A stretch of DNA of 52,242 nt from an uncultured Prevotellaceae bacterium (GCA_900318865.1 ONMF01000017.1:1-52242); one strand, 5' to 3'. Counted from the stretch's first letter, positions 23,800-33,810 are shown. Program-made: numbers and translations. Notes: generated from the sequence alone by a model not told the origin.

Positions 23800-25718
23800 G
23801 CCGCAATCCATTTTCCCCGGGCCGGACACCAGGCGGCCGCGCAGGCGCATACGTCGACACCACCGGCATCAACAAGGGCGCAGTGTTATGGCGTCTTACC
23901 CGGCTGGTGATGAAGTACTACAAGTTTTCATTTCTGGCCGTGGCACTGTGCATCGTGGTTACATCGGTCACCACACTGGCATCCACGCTGTTCACGCGCA
24001 CGCTCATCGACGACTATATTGTGCCGCTCACCCAAGTCGACAACCCACAATTCGCCTCATTGGCTCAGACACTGTTCAAGTTGGCAATGATTCTGACGCT
24101 GGGCGTGGTTTGTTCCTATCTTCACAGCCGCTTGATGATTAACGTGACACAAGGCACCATGCTGCGCTTGCGCACCGGCATGTTCGACCACATGCAGTCT
24201 CTTCCCATCAGCTACTTCGACACCCATCCGCATGGCACGGTCATGTCGGCCTACACCAACGACGTGGACACCTTGCGACAGATGATTAACCAGAGTCTTC
24301 CGCAGGCCTTCAACTCACTCATCACCATCAGCATCACCTTTGCCAGCATGGTGGCATTGAGTGTGCCGCTCACGCTTGTGAGCATCGTCATGGCCGGTGT
24401 GATGGCCTTCTCCACCACCTGGCTGGGCAAGCGCTCGCGCAGTCATTTCAAGAACCAGCAGCAAAAACTGGCCGAAGTGAACAGTTTCATTGAAGAGATG
24501 ATGACCGGGCAAAAGGTGGTAAAGGTGTTCTGCCACGAAAAGCAGGCTATGGAACAATTTGCACGCATCAACGAGGAATTGCGTTCCAGCACCTATCAGG
24601 CCAACCGCATCGCCAACATCGTGATGCCCGTGAACGGCAATCTGAGCCACCTCAGTTATGTGCTCATAGGCGTGATAGGCGCCATGCTCATCCTGGGAGG
24701 ACATGTGAGCCTGAGCCTGGGTACTCTGGTGGCGTTTCTCACGCTCAACAAGAGTTTTGCGCGTCCCATAGCCAACGTCAGCCAGCAGGTGAACAGTGTG
24801 CTCAATGCCAGCGTGGGAGCAGAGCGCATATTCCGCCTGCTCGACGAAGAGCCCGAATCCGATGACGGCACCATCACCCTGGTCAACGCCGAGCAAAACG
24901 GCGACCGTCTACTGCCCGTCGAGGCACGCACAGGCACATGGGCATGGTGCGTGCCGGACCGCGATGGCGGCGCCCCCCATTATGTGAAGGTGGAAGGCGG
25001 GGTGAAATTCAATATGGTGGACTTCGGCTATAACAAAGAGAAGCAAGTGCTTTTCGACATCAACATCGATGCCATGCCCGACCAGAAAATCGCTTTTGTG
25101 GGAGGAACCGGTGCTGGAAAAACCACCATCACCAATCTCATCAACCGATTCTATGACATTCAGGACGGCCACATCACTTACGACGGCATCTCCATCACCG
25201 ACATCAGCAAGCCGCACCTGCGGCGCTCGCTGGGCATGGTGCTGCAGGAGACCCATCTGTTCACCGGCACAGTGATGGACAACATCCGTTATGGCAGGCT
25301 CGATGCCACCAACCAAGATTGTATCGAAGCGGCCAAACTGGTTAACGCCGACGGTTTCATCCGCCGCCTGGCCGATGGCTACAACACCGTCTTGAGCGGT
25401 GACGGAGGGAACCTGAGCCAGGGCGAGCGCCAGTTGCTGGCCATTGCCCGCGCCGCCGTGGCCGACCCGCCCGTGCTCATCCTCGACGAGGCCACATCCA
25501 GCATCGACACCCGCACCGAGCGGGCCGTGCAGCAGGGAATGGACTCGCTCATGCGTGGACGCACCACTTTTGTGATTGCACACCGCCTGAGCACCGTGCG
25601 CAACTCCGACTGCATCATCGTGCTGGAGCAGGGACGCATCATCGAGTATGGCACTCACGACAAACTGCTGGCCATGAAAGGAAAGTACTACCAACTCTAC
25701 ACCGGGCGCGAGATATGA
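23796..25718 (+). CDS. ABC exporter half-transporter with catalytic ATPase site
   Basis: A 640-residue partner of the preceding subunit. The membrane domain covers about 35-340, and the ATPase domain carries intact motifs: Walker A GGTGAGKT at 436-443, signature LSQGE near 540, Walker B with catalytic Glu565 (LILDEATSS) and His596 (IAHRLS). Residues 355-400 form a linker (ARTGTWAWCVPDRDGG) between the two domains that is longer than in most exporters. Coupled to the first subunit by a four-base overlap, so the two should be made in equal amounts as a heterodimer. Confidence 0.92.
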   Translation: MSRNPFSPGRTPGGRAGAYVDTTGINKGAVLWRLTRLVMKYYKFSFLAVALCIVVTSVTTLASTLFTRTLIDDYIVPLTQVDNPQFASLAQTLFKLAMILTLGVVCSYLHSRLMINVTQGTMLRLRTGMFDHMQSLPISYFDTHPHGTVMSAYTNDVDTLRQMINQSLPQAFNSLITISITFASMVALSVPLTLVSIVMAGVMAFSTTWLGKRSRSHFKNQQQKLAEVNSFIEEMMTGQKVVKVFCHEKQAMEQFARINEELRSSTYQANRIANIVMPVNGNLSHLSYVLIGVIGAMLILGGHVSLSLGTLVAFLTLNKSFARPIANVSQQVNSVLNASVGAERIFRLLDEEPESDDGTITLVNAEQNGDRLLPVEARTGTWAWCVPDRDGGAPHYVKVEGGVKFNMVDFGYNKEKQVLFDINIDAMPDQKIAFVGGTGAGKTTITNLINRFYDIQDGHITYDGISITDISKPHLRRSLGMVLQETHLFTGTVMDNIRYGRLDATNQDCIEAAKLVNADGFIRRLADGYNTVLSGDGGNLSQGERQLLAIARAAVADPPVLILDEATSSIDTRTERAVQQGMDSLMRGRTTFVIAHRLSTVRNSDCIIVLEQGRIIEYGTHDKLLAMKGKYYQLYTGREI

Positions 25719-25752
25719 ACGCCGCCGATGCCCCCAGCCATTTTCATCGCCG

Positions 25753-25784
25753 GTTGCGTATCTGAAGGTTTTTTTATACTTTTG
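25753..25784 (+). promoter_or_regulatory. Probable promoter of the acyltransferase-phosphoesterase pair
   Basis: GTTG (25753-25756; consensus TTTG), 20 bases, TACTTTTG (25777-25784). The start codon is 48 bases downstream. Confidence 0.55.
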
Positions 25785-25832
25785 TGTTTTGATAGTTAAG
25801 AATCAAAATTAAAAACTAAATACTCTTGACTT

Positions 25833-27011
25833 ATGGAAGACGTCAACATCAAGATTCCGGCTGAATACCTCGACATCAGCCCTATTGCCGATAAGGATTT
25901 TCACAACGCCATGTCGATTCTGGTTGAAGAACCGATGTTCCGCCAGGTGGTGGGCATGGTGTTGCCCGGTTACAAGTACTCCGACCTGAAGCGAATGTTG
26001 CTGAGCCTGAACAGCAAGCATGAGTTCCAAATCAAGGTGATGAAGCCTTACATCGAAGGTTTGCTGGCCAAGACCACTACAGGACTCACCGAGAGCGGAC
26101 GCGAACAGCTCGACAAGGAGACGCCCTATCTATACATCACCAATCACCGCGACATCGTGCTCGACTCGGCCCAACTGGGCTACTTGCTGCTCAAGGACGG
26201 GCTCCCCTCGTGCGAAATCGCCATCGGCAACAACCTGCTCATCTATGACTGGATTAACAAGCTGGTGAGGCTCAACAAGAGTTTTATCGTCAAGCGCAAC
26301 CTGGGCCGCATCCAGACGCTTGCTGCAGCCATCCAGCTTTCGGGCTACATGCACTTTGCCATCACTCAAAAGAAATCGTCCATTTGGCTGGCACAGCGCG
26401 AGGGCCGCTGCAAGGACAGCAACGACCGCACGCAGGAAAGCCTGGTGAAAATGCTCACCTACGGCAATCGCGAAAAATCCTTCGTCGAGAGCCTGAAGGA
26501 AATGAACATCGCCCCGGTGGCCATCAGCTATGAATACGACCCGAACGACTATCTCAAGGCCAAGGAATTCTTGTGCAAGAGCAAAGACCCCAACTGGAAA
26601 AAGAGCCCCGAGGACGACCTCATCAGCATGCAGACGGGCATCATGGGCCAAAAAGGCCAGGTTCACTACAGCTTTGCCCCTTGCATCAACGACGAGCTCG
26701 ACAAAATCCCCGAAGACCTCGACAAGCTGCTGGTGATTCGTCGTGTGTGCGCCATCATCGACCATGCCATCCACTTGAACTACAAAATCTTCAAGACCAA
26801 CTATATGGCCCACGACATCTTGTTCGACGACAAGCGGTTTGCCGACCGGTACACCGACGAGGAGCGCGAAGCGTTCACCAAGTACCTGAGCGCGCAAATC
26901 GACAAAACGCAGGGATTGAAACTCAGTGAGTTTGACCGCTACTACATGTACAACAAGATGTTGCAGATGTACTCCAATCCGCTCACCAATCAACTCGAGG
27001 CGCAGAAATGA
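25833..27011 (+). CDS. Glycerophosphate-type acyltransferase
   Basis: A 392-residue protein with the acyltransferase fold of PlsB/PlsC-like enzymes. The catalytic block is NHRDIVLD at 104-111 (His105, with Asp111 six residues on, one residue more than the usual HX4D spacing), and the later REGRCKD resembles the EGTR-type phosphate-binding motif. There is no signal peptide or clear membrane span, so peripheral membrane association is likely. The probable role is acylation of a lysophospholipid or related lipid; the exact substrate is unknown. Overlaps the next gene by four bases (ATGA). Confidence 0.78.
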   Translation: MEDVNIKIPAEYLDISPIADKDFHNAMSILVEEPMFRQVVGMVLPGYKYSDLKRMLLSLNSKHEFQIKVMKPYIEGLLAKTTTGLTESGREQLDKETPYLYITNHRDIVLDSAQLGYLLLKDGLPSCEIAIGNNLLIYDWINKLVRLNKSFIVKRNLGRIQTLAAAIQLSGYMHFAITQKKSSIWLAQREGRCKDSNDRTQESLVKMLTYGNREKSFVESLKEMNIAPVAISYEYDPNDYLKAKEFLCKSKDPNWKKSPEDDLISMQTGIMGQKGQVHYSFAPCINDELDKIPEDLDKLLVIRRVCAIIDHAIHLNYKIFKTNYMAHDILFDDKRFADRYTDEEREAFTKYLSAQIDKTQGLKLSEFDRYYMYNKMLQMYSNPLTNQLEAQK

Positions 27012-28159
27012 GGATGCACTGGTGGCCATTGGCCCTATTTGTGGCAACGTGCATCGGCATTGATGTTTTCATTTACAAGCAGCTGGCCCGGCGCGGCCAT
27101 CGCATCTGGGCCCGGGTACATGCCGCCGCGAGCATTGTGCTCATGATGGCGCTGGTGCTGATGGTGGGACTCGTCAAGCAACCCCAGGGCGGCAACGGAG
27201 CGTTTTTAGGCGTGATGTGGCTGCTGTGGGCTTTCTTCACCGGCTATGTGCCCAAATTCATCGGCATGCTTTTTTATCCGCTGTCGAGACGGCTTGCCGT
27301 GGGTGTGGGCCTGGCGGTGGCGGCCGTGATGATTTGGGGAGCCGCCGTCACACCACGCTGCATCGATGTGAACGAAGTAACCATCGAGAGCGAGCGATTG
27401 CCGCAGTCCTTCGACGGACTGCGCATCGTCCACTTCAGCGACGCACATCTTGGCACCTATGGCAGCGACACGACCATTGTGAGCCGATTTGTGGACCGCA
27501 TCAATGCTCTTGACGCCGACGTGGTGTGCTTCACAGGCGACCTGGTGAGCCGCACCAGCGACGAAGCCGTGCCTCACCATGCGGTGCTGGCACGCCTGAA
27601 GGCCCGTCAGGGCATTTACGCCGTGCTGGGCAATCACGACTACGACGACTATGTGCCGGGCATCACTCAAGAGCAGAAGTTGGCCGACCACAAAGCCCTG
27701 TGCCAGCTGGAACAGTCGGCAGACTGGCAACTGCTCAACGATGAGCACCGCTTTATTGTGCGGGGCACCGACAGCATCGCCATCATCGGCACCGAGAACT
27801 ACGGTGACCCACCCTTCCCCATCTACGGCAGTTTCTCACGAGCCTACCCCACCCTGCGCGACGACCTTTTCAAAATTTGCCTCCAGCACAACCCCTACGC
27901 CTGGCGCGCTACAGTGCTCAGAGAAACCAATATCGACCTGATGCTTGCGGGTCACACCCATGCCATGCAATTCATGCTGTCGTGCGGACGGTGGCGCTGG
28001 TCGCCCGCCGTGTGGCGCTACAAAGAGTGGGGAGGGCTGTACAGCGAGGGGCGGCAGTTCCTCTATGTGAACATCGGCATGGGCATGGTGGGTGTACCCA
28101 TGCGAATCGGAGCCACACCCGAAATCACCGTGATAACCCTGAAACACAAAAATCAATAA
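27008..28159 (+). CDS. Membrane-anchored metallophosphoesterase
   Basis: A 383-residue protein. Four hydrophobic segments fill the first 115 residues, followed by a calcineurin-like phosphoesterase domain with all metal motifs: DAH at 145-147, GD at 177-178, GNHDYDD at 208-214, and LAGHTHA near 317. This is the YkuE/YkoQ-type layout. It is translationally coupled to the lipid acyltransferase, which hints at phospholipid or lipid A precursor metabolism (inference). A start two codons later (second Met) is possible. Confidence 0.85.
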   Translation: MRMHWWPLALFVATCIGIDVFIYKQLARRGHRIWARVHAAASIVLMMALVLMVGLVKQPQGGNGAFLGVMWLLWAFFTGYVPKFIGMLFYPLSRRLAVGVGLAVAAVMIWGAAVTPRCIDVNEVTIESERLPQSFDGLRIVHFSDAHLGTYGSDTTIVSRFVDRINALDADVVCFTGDLVSRTSDEAVPHHAVLARLKARQGIYAVLGNHDYDDYVPGITQEQKLADHKALCQLEQSADWQLLNDEHRFIVRGTDSIAIIGTENYGDPPFPIYGSFSRAYPTLRDDLFKICLQHNPYAWRATVLRETNIDLMLAGHTHAMQFMLSCGRWRWSPAVWRYKEWGGLYSEGRQFLYVNIGMGMVGVPMRIGATPEITVITLKHKNQ

Positions 28160-28181
28160 CTTCAAAAATCACCTTTGTTTC

Positions 28182-30326
28182 ATGGCCAGTAAAATCAGTG
28201 AAATCATCGCGCATGAGCTCGGCATCCCGCTGCAGCAGGTGTCGGGCACAGTCGGTCTGCTCGACGACGGCGCCACCATACCGTTTATCAGCCGCTACCG
28301 CAAGGAGGCCACCGGCGGGCTCTCTGACGAGGCCATACAGAGCGTGGACCAACGTCTGCGCTACTATCGCGAGCTGGAAAAACGACGCGCCACCATTCTC
28401 AAGTCAATTGAGGCTCAAGACAAACTCACCCCCGAACTTGCGGCACGCATCAACGGCTGCTGGGACGCCACCGTGCTTGAGGACATTTATCTGCCCTACA
28501 AGCCCAAGCGCAAAACCCGCGCCGAAGCTGCTCGCCTGCTGGGCTTGGAGCCCCTGGCCAAAATCATCATGGCCCAGAATCCGGGTGACATCGAAGCTCG
28601 TGCCAGTCGTTTTGCCGACGGTGACAAGGTTCCCGACGCCTCGGCGGCCATTGCCGGCGCACAGGACATCATTGCCGAATGGGTGAGCGAGAACGAACGC
28701 GTGCGCAATGCGGTGCGCAATGCTTTCAAGTTTGGCGCTGTGCTCAAGTCCACCTTTGTCAAGGGCAAAGAAATCGAAGGCCGCAACTACGAGGCCTACT
28801 ATGACTTTTCCTGCCCGCTGCGCCGCATATCGTCGCACCAGCTGCTGGCCATCCGCCGCGGCGAGAACGAGGGGTTTCTGCGAGCCACCATCACCGTGGA
28901 CGACGAGCGGGCCATCGCTGGCGTGTGCCGCATGCTGGTGAAGGGCGACGGCCAGTCGTCTCGGCTGGTGGAGCAAGCCGCCACCGACAGCTATAAACGC
29001 CTCGTCAAGCCATCCATCGAAACTGAATTTGCTTCCGCAGCTAAAGAAAAAGCCGACACACAGGCCATCGACACTTTTGCCCAAAACGTGCGGCAATTGC
29101 TCTTCGCCCCGCCGCTGGGCCGCAAGCGTATCCTGGCAGTGGATCCTGGCTTCCGCACCGGCTGTAAGGTGGTGTGCCTTGACCAACAGGGCAATCTGCT
29201 TCATCACGATGTGATTTATCCCACAGCACCGCATTACGACGAGGAGGGTGCTGCCGCAACGGTGAGCAAACTGGTGGAGAAATACCGGATTGATGCCTTT
29301 GCCGTGGGCAACGGCACTGCCAGTCGCGAAACCACCCGTTTCCTGAAACGACTGCGGCTGCCGCGTCACGTCGAGGTGCATGTGGTGAGCGAGAACGGGG
29401 CATCGGTCTACTCGGCATCCAAAATAGCCCGCGATGAATTCCCCAATCACGACGTGACCGTGCGCGGCGCTGTGTCAATAGGTCGCCGATTGCTCGACCC
29501 GCTGGCCGAGTTGGTGAAAATCGACCCCAAGTCAATCGGCGTGGGTCAGTATCAGCACGACGTTGACCAGACGCGGCTCAAAGAGGCGCTGCAATTCACA
29601 GTGGAGAGTTGTGTGAATAGCGTGGGAGTGAACATCAACACGGCCTCACGCGAGCTGCTCACCTATGTGGCCGGTTTGGGACCCGCCCTGGCACAAAACA
29701 TTGTGAACAACCGCGCCGAAGCCGGCGATTTCCGTTCACGTGACGATATCATGCGAGTGCCGAAACTGGGAGCAAAAACCTTCACACAGGCCGCCGGCTT
29801 CCTGCGAGTGCCCGAAAGCGACAACCCACTTGATAATTCGGCCGTCCACCCCGAGCGCTACGCCCTGGTGGAGCAAATGGCGAGCGACTGCGGCTGTACG
29901 GTTGCCGATTTGATTAAAGACAAATCGTTGCGCGAGAAAATCGACCTGGCACACTATGTGAGTGCCGATGTGGGCATGCCTACCCTGGTCGACATCATGA
30001 ACGAACTTGAGAAACCCGGTCGCGACCCACGACAGGGTGTCACCGAAGTCGAATTTGACGACAATGTGACCGATATCAAAGATTTGCGACCCGGCATGGA
30101 ACTGAATGGCGTGGTGACTAACGTCACCGACTTCGGGGCATTTGTCGACATCGGTGTGCATAAAGAGGGACTGGTGCATGTGCGTGAGATGTCGAGCCGC
30201 AGGGTGAATTCGCCTTCAAGCGTAGTGAAAATAGGCCAAGTGGTTCGCGTGCGCGTCAAGAACATCGACCTCGACCGCCAGCGCATCGGCCTGTCGATGC
30301 GTTTGGACCGAGAAAACGGAAAATGA
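28182..30326 (+). CDS. tex: Tex-family RNA-binding transcription accessory protein
   Basis: A 714-residue protein with the complete Tex architecture: an N-terminal helical region with PFISRYRKEATGGL near 30, a YqgF-like RNase H fold domain opening at ILAVDPGFRTGCKV near 323, a helix-hairpin-helix region with NINTASRELLTYVAGLGP near 485, and a C-terminal S1 domain (GMELNGVVTNVTDFGAFVDIG) from about 640. The family binds RNA and influences transcription and stress tolerance. It overlaps the next gene by four bases. Confidence 0.95.
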   Translation: MASKISEIIAHELGIPLQQVSGTVGLLDDGATIPFISRYRKEATGGLSDEAIQSVDQRLRYYRELEKRRATILKSIEAQDKLTPELAARINGCWDATVLEDIYLPYKPKRKTRAEAARLLGLEPLAKIIMAQNPGDIEARASRFADGDKVPDASAAIAGAQDIIAEWVSENERVRNAVRNAFKFGAVLKSTFVKGKEIEGRNYEAYYDFSCPLRRISSHQLLAIRRGENEGFLRATITVDDERAIAGVCRMLVKGDGQSSRLVEQAATDSYKRLVKPSIETEFASAAKEKADTQAIDTFAQNVRQLLFAPPLGRKRILAVDPGFRTGCKVVCLDQQGNLLHHDVIYPTAPHYDEEGAAATVSKLVEKYRIDAFAVGNGTASRETTRFLKRLRLPRHVEVHVVSENGASVYSASKIARDEFPNHDVTVRGAVSIGRRLLDPLAELVKIDPKSIGVGQYQHDVDQTRLKEALQFTVESCVNSVGVNINTASRELLTYVAGLGPALAQNIVNNRAEAGDFRSRDDIMRVPKLGAKTFTQAAGFLRVPESDNPLDNSAVHPERYALVEQMASDCGCTVADLIKDKSLREKIDLAHYVSADVGMPTLVDIMNELEKPGRDPRQGVTEVEFDDNVTDIKDLRPGMELNGVVTNVTDFGAFVDIGVHKEGLVHVREMSSRRVNSPSSVVKIGQVVRVRVKNIDLDRQRIGLSMRLDRENGK

Positions 30327-31036
30327 AAATCACCTGCATCGGACATAGCGGATTTGCAGTAGAGATGCAGCGATGCACGCTCATCTTCGACTATTACACC
30401 GACCAGAAAGCCGTGCTCCCCGATGTGCTGGGGCGGGCACAACGCATTTATGCGATGGTGTCGCACAGCCACCGCGACCACTTGAATTACAGCATCTTCG
30501 ACTGGAACTCACGCTACCCGGCCGTGCATTATGTCATTGCCAACGAGTGCCGCCGCAAGCTCCTGAGGCACATTGCCGTCGACCAGCTGCCCATCACCTT
30601 CATGAGCCGTGACCGCGACTGGGCCGACGGCAATGTAGCCGTACATGCCTTCGGGTCGACCGACGTGGGAGTGAGCTTTCTTGTGGAGGTCGACGGCAAG
30701 CGCATTTTCCATGCGGGCGACTTCAATTGCTGGATAAACGAGCAAGAAGATGATGAAGCAACACGCCGGAAGGCTCTGGGCGACTTTCATGCCGTCTTGG
30801 CCGATATCCGACGGCATGTGCAGCAGGTGGATGTGGCCTTGTTTCCCGTCATCCCGAACATGGGAGGAGATTTTGCAAGAGGCGCCCGCGAGTTTCTGCA
30901 AGCCATGAAATGCGATGTCTTTATCCCCATGCACATGTGGGGGCGCGACACCGAGGCCACACAGTTTCAACTCTATCAAAATCCCGGCTACGGCAAATGC
31001 CTGCATGTGCCAGCAGGCACATGCTGCACACTGTAA
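30323..31036 (+). CDS. MBL-fold metallohydrolase (UlaG-like)
   Basis: A 237-residue metallo-beta-lactamase-fold protein beginning MKITCIGHSGFAVE. The metal-binding signature is SHSHRDH (HxHxDH form) near 54-60, followed by HAGDFNCW near 130 and a late MHMWGRD His. Such proteins hydrolyse phosphoesters, lactones or other substrates; no specific assignment can be made. It overlaps tex by ATGA and ends 12 bases before the convergent hydrolase gene. Confidence 0.8.
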   Translation: MKITCIGHSGFAVEMQRCTLIFDYYTDQKAVLPDVLGRAQRIYAMVSHSHRDHLNYSIFDWNSRYPAVHYVIANECRRKLLRHIAVDQLPITFMSRDRDWADGNVAVHAFGSTDVGVSFLVEVDGKRIFHAGDFNCWINEQEDDEATRRKALGDFHAVLADIRRHVQQVDVALFPVIPNMGGDFARGAREFLQAMKCDVFIPMHMWGRDTEATQFQLYQNPGYGKCLHVPAGTCCTL

Positions 31037-31048
31037 TACCGGCCTGGT

Positions 31049-31894
31049 TTACAGCTCAATGATGTGAGGCTTGATGTCGGTGTCGTGTGTGGCCAGCGAT
31101 TCCATACAGTCGGGGTCGAGCGACTGCTCACGAATCCACTCCAGCGACTTGCGCTGCATCTGCTTGTCGAGGGCGATGCCGCTGGTAATCATCTCCTGCC
31201 ATGACCTGGCGGCATAACCGCCGTCGCCAAAGAGCAGGACAAACTGGCCACGGTCGTTGGTCAGGCGCACGGCACACAAGCCATCGCAGTGACCGGGTAT
31301 GTTGACCATCACCACCGAACCGTCGCCAAAAAGGTCGAACGATTTGTCGGCGGGGCCTTCCGTTCCGTTCCACTCGATGGTCTGCAGGTCGCAGCCTTCC
31401 CACCACTTCTTCTTATAGCGGATGAAGCCGTTCTTGCGGGCGCAGTCCAGCTCCTCCTGAGCCACGATGATGTGCTTGGCATTGCGAACGGCTCGGAGGC
31501 CGTTGGCATGGTCGCAGTCAAGATGGGTCAGCAGCACGTAGTCGAGGTCCGAAGGCTTGATGCCGAGCGACTGCAGTTGCTCGTCAATGGCCTCGCCGGC
31601 GGCAATGCGGCCTTGATTCACATGATACAGGAACCACGAGCCCAGACTCTTGATTTGAGCCTTTTTGTCGAATACGCCGTGGGGCGACATGTCGCGATGC
31701 CAACCGGTATCAACAAGAATCAATCCCTGGGGATGCTCAATCAGGTAACAGCTCACCGGCAACCAAATCCAGTCCTTTTTGGGGGTAGTGAAGCCCGAAG
31801 CCTTGAGCAGGCTGCAATGGTCACCGCCAAAGGGCAGATAGGGTGAAACACGCACTTCACCCGTATGCAATACATGTATTCTCATACTACTCAT
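31049..31894 (-). CDS. N-acyl homoserine lactonase-like MBL hydrolase
   Basis: About 281 residues. The zinc motif is HLDCDH (HxDxDH, Asp in place of the middle His), as in AHL lactonases and the AttM group, with later ligands in GHCDG, GDGGY and ATHDTD. An N-terminal block VSCYLIEHPQGLILVDTGWH is typical of that group. Bacteroidales are not known AHL producers, so a quenching role or a different lactone/ester substrate is possible. The ATG at 31894 is used; ATG 31885 (MRIHVLHTG) is equally plausible. A minus-strand -7 box TAACTTTG lies at 31924-31931. Confidence 0.8.
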   Translation of the reverse strand: MSSMRIHVLHTGEVRVSPYLPFGGDHCSLLKASGFTTPKKDWIWLPVSCYLIEHPQGLILVDTGWHRDMSPHGVFDKKAQIKSLGSWFLYHVNQGRIAAGEAIDEQLQSLGIKPSDLDYVLLTHLDCDHANGLRAVRNAKHIIVAQEELDCARKNGFIRYKKKWWEGCDLQTIEWNGTEGPADKSFDLFGDGSVVMVNIPGHCDGLCAVRLTNDRGQFVLLFGDGGYAARSWQEMITSGIALDKQMQRKSLEWIREQSLDPDCMESLATHDTDIKPHIIEL

Positions 31895-31989
31895 CAATAT
31901 TTAATGCCCAAACAAAGCAATTGCAAAGTTAATGATTTTTCTCATCGTCTTAACACTCACCATCCTTTTTTATTGTTGCCACGGCCATG

Positions 31990-32020
31990 TTACATTATCG
32001 TTACGTAATCATATCGTAAC
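31990..32020 (+). promoter_or_regulatory. Possible Pho box upstream of the Na/Pi cotransporter
   Basis: TTACAT at 31990-31995 and TTACGT at 32001-32006 are direct repeats 11 bases apart, the spacing bound by PhoB/PhoP dimers. An inverted GTTACG (32000-32005)/CGTAAC (32015-32020) overlaps them. They lie just upstream of the -33 region of a phosphate transporter gene followed by a PhoB-like regulator. The link is inference from spacing and context. Confidence 0.4.
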
Positions 32021-32028
32021 ACGATTTG

Positions 32029-32060
32029 CTTGGCCTGCCTCAACCTATCATCTAATTTTG
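32029..32060 (+). promoter_or_regulatory. Promoter of the first Na/Pi cotransporter
   Basis: CTTG (32029-32032; consensus TTTG), 20 bases, TAATTTTG (32053-32060). The start codon is at 32088. Confidence 0.65.
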
Positions 32061-32087
32061 TGGTGACAACATTCAAAACTATCAATT

Positions 32088-33785
32088 ATGAACCACAATT
32101 ACGTGTTTATCGGCTTGAAATTGCTCGGCGCCTTGGGCCTGCTGATTTATGGCATGCGCATGATGAGCGACGCGCTGCAAAAGATGGCCGGTCCCCAACT
32201 GCGCCACATCCTGTCACGAATGACCACTAACCGCCTGTCGGGCATGCTCACCGGCACATTTGTGACGTGCGCCGTCCAGTCATCGTCGGCCACGACAGTG
32301 ATGACCGTCTCGTTTGTCTCGGCGGGGCTTCTCACATTGGGACAAGCCATTTCGGTGATTATGGGTGCCAACATCGGCACCACGCTCACGGCCTGGATCA
32401 TGTCGCTGGGCTATAACGTCGACCTCACCAATGTGGTGTTTCCTTCCTTCTTTGTGGGAATGGTCCTGATTTACAAAAAGCGCTATCGCTTTGCCGGCGA
32501 TTTCCTGTTCGGGGTGGCTTTCATGTTTCTGTCGCTGGTGATTCTCAGCACCGCCGGACGCGAAATGGACCTTGAGCACAATCAGTCGGTGGTGGCATTC
32601 TTTGCGTCGTTCGACACAGGCAGCTACACCACAATCCTCTCATTTTTGGCCATTGGCACTCTCATCACTTGCGTGGTGCAATCGTCGGCAGCGGTAATGG
32701 CCATTACCATTCTGCTATGCTCCACCGGCGTACTACCCATCTATCTGGGCATTGCCCTGGTGATGGGTGAGAACATCGGCACCACAGCCACCGCCAATCT
32801 GGCCGCTCTGGGGGCCAACACAGAAGCCCGCCGCGCGGCGCTGGCCCATTTGCTTTTCAACGTGTTCGGTGTCATCTGGGTGCTGTGTGTTTTCTATCCG
32901 TTTGTCAACCTGGTGTGCTCTCTGGTAGGATACAATCCCAATTCCTCAGGACAGGCCACATTGCTGCCTGTGGTATTAGCCACATTCCACACCTGCTTCA
33001 ATGTGACCAACACCGCCATCTTGATAGGCTTCATCCCACAGATGGAGCGAGTGGTGTGCTGGCTACTGCCGATGGCCGAACAAAAGGAGCAGGATGAATT
33101 CAAACTGAGCTATATCGAGGCAACGCTGATTCAAACGCCTGAAATCGCCGTACTGCAGGCACAGAAAGAGACAGCCAATTTCGCCCTGCACATGCAGCAG
33201 ATGTTCAACATGGTGCGTGAATTGCTCGAAGAAAAGGACAGTGAGAAAATCACCGCTCTGTTCAAAAAAATTGAACGGCAAGAAGACAGTTCCGACAAGT
33301 TGGAAATGGAAATAGCCCGCTTTCTGGAACAAGTGAGCTCGCGACACCTGAGCGATAGCACAAAAATGAAAGTGCGGCAGATGCTGCGAGAAATCAGTGA
33401 ACTGGAGTCGGTAGGCGACAGTTGCTACAACCTGGCCCGCACACTGAAACGGCGCGATGAATCAGGACGCAATTTCACCCCGGCACTCTACACCCGACTG
33501 CGTGCCTTGATGGAACTGGACGCCGACGCGCTGTCGCAGATGAACGTGGTGATGGCCGGCCAGAATGGCGACCACGCTATCCGTGACACCTACCGCATTG
33601 AGAATGAAATCAATCAACTGCGCCGCAGCCTGAACGATGAGAACATGCGCGGCGTGGACGAAGGAGACTACGACTACACGGTCTACACCCTGTTTGCCGA
33701 CATGGTGAACGAGTGTGAGAAACTGGGCGACTATGTGGTCAACGTGGTCGAGGCGCGACTGGGAATGATAAAACAAATACAATAA
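32088..33785 (+). CDS. Na/Pi cotransporter family protein with PhoU-like domain
   Basis: A 565-residue sodium-phosphate symporter of the NptA/YjbB type. The membrane part contains the inverted pair of QSSS-type motifs, QSSSAT at 64-69 and QSSAAV at 198-203, plus MGANIGTT and MGENIGTT. The cytoplasmic C-terminus from about 350 is a helical PhoU-like region. It is followed after 41 bases by a PhoB-like regulator and a histidine kinase, a typical phosphate-sensing set. A paralogue sharing most of the membrane domain is at 46225-47928. Confidence 0.9.
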   Translation: MNHNYVFIGLKLLGALGLLIYGMRMMSDALQKMAGPQLRHILSRMTTNRLSGMLTGTFVTCAVQSSSATTVMTVSFVSAGLLTLGQAISVIMGANIGTTLTAWIMSLGYNVDLTNVVFPSFFVGMVLIYKKRYRFAGDFLFGVAFMFLSLVILSTAGREMDLEHNQSVVAFFASFDTGSYTTILSFLAIGTLITCVVQSSAAVMAITILLCSTGVLPIYLGIALVMGENIGTTATANLAALGANTEARRAALAHLLFNVFGVIWVLCVFYPFVNLVCSLVGYNPNSSGQATLLPVVLATFHTCFNVTNTAILIGFIPQMERVVCWLLPMAEQKEQDEFKLSYIEATLIQTPEIAVLQAQKETANFALHMQQMFNMVRELLEEKDSEKITALFKKIERQEDSSDKLEMEIARFLEQVSSRHLSDSTKMKVRQMLREISELESVGDSCYNLARTLKRRDESGRNFTPALYTRLRALMELDADALSQMNVVMAGQNGDHAIRDTYRIENEINQLRRSLNDENMRGVDEGDYDYTVYTLFADMVNECEKLGDYVVNVVEARLGMIKQIQ

Positions 33786-33810
33786 ATCTGCTATTGTCGA
33801 CAAATCTTCG

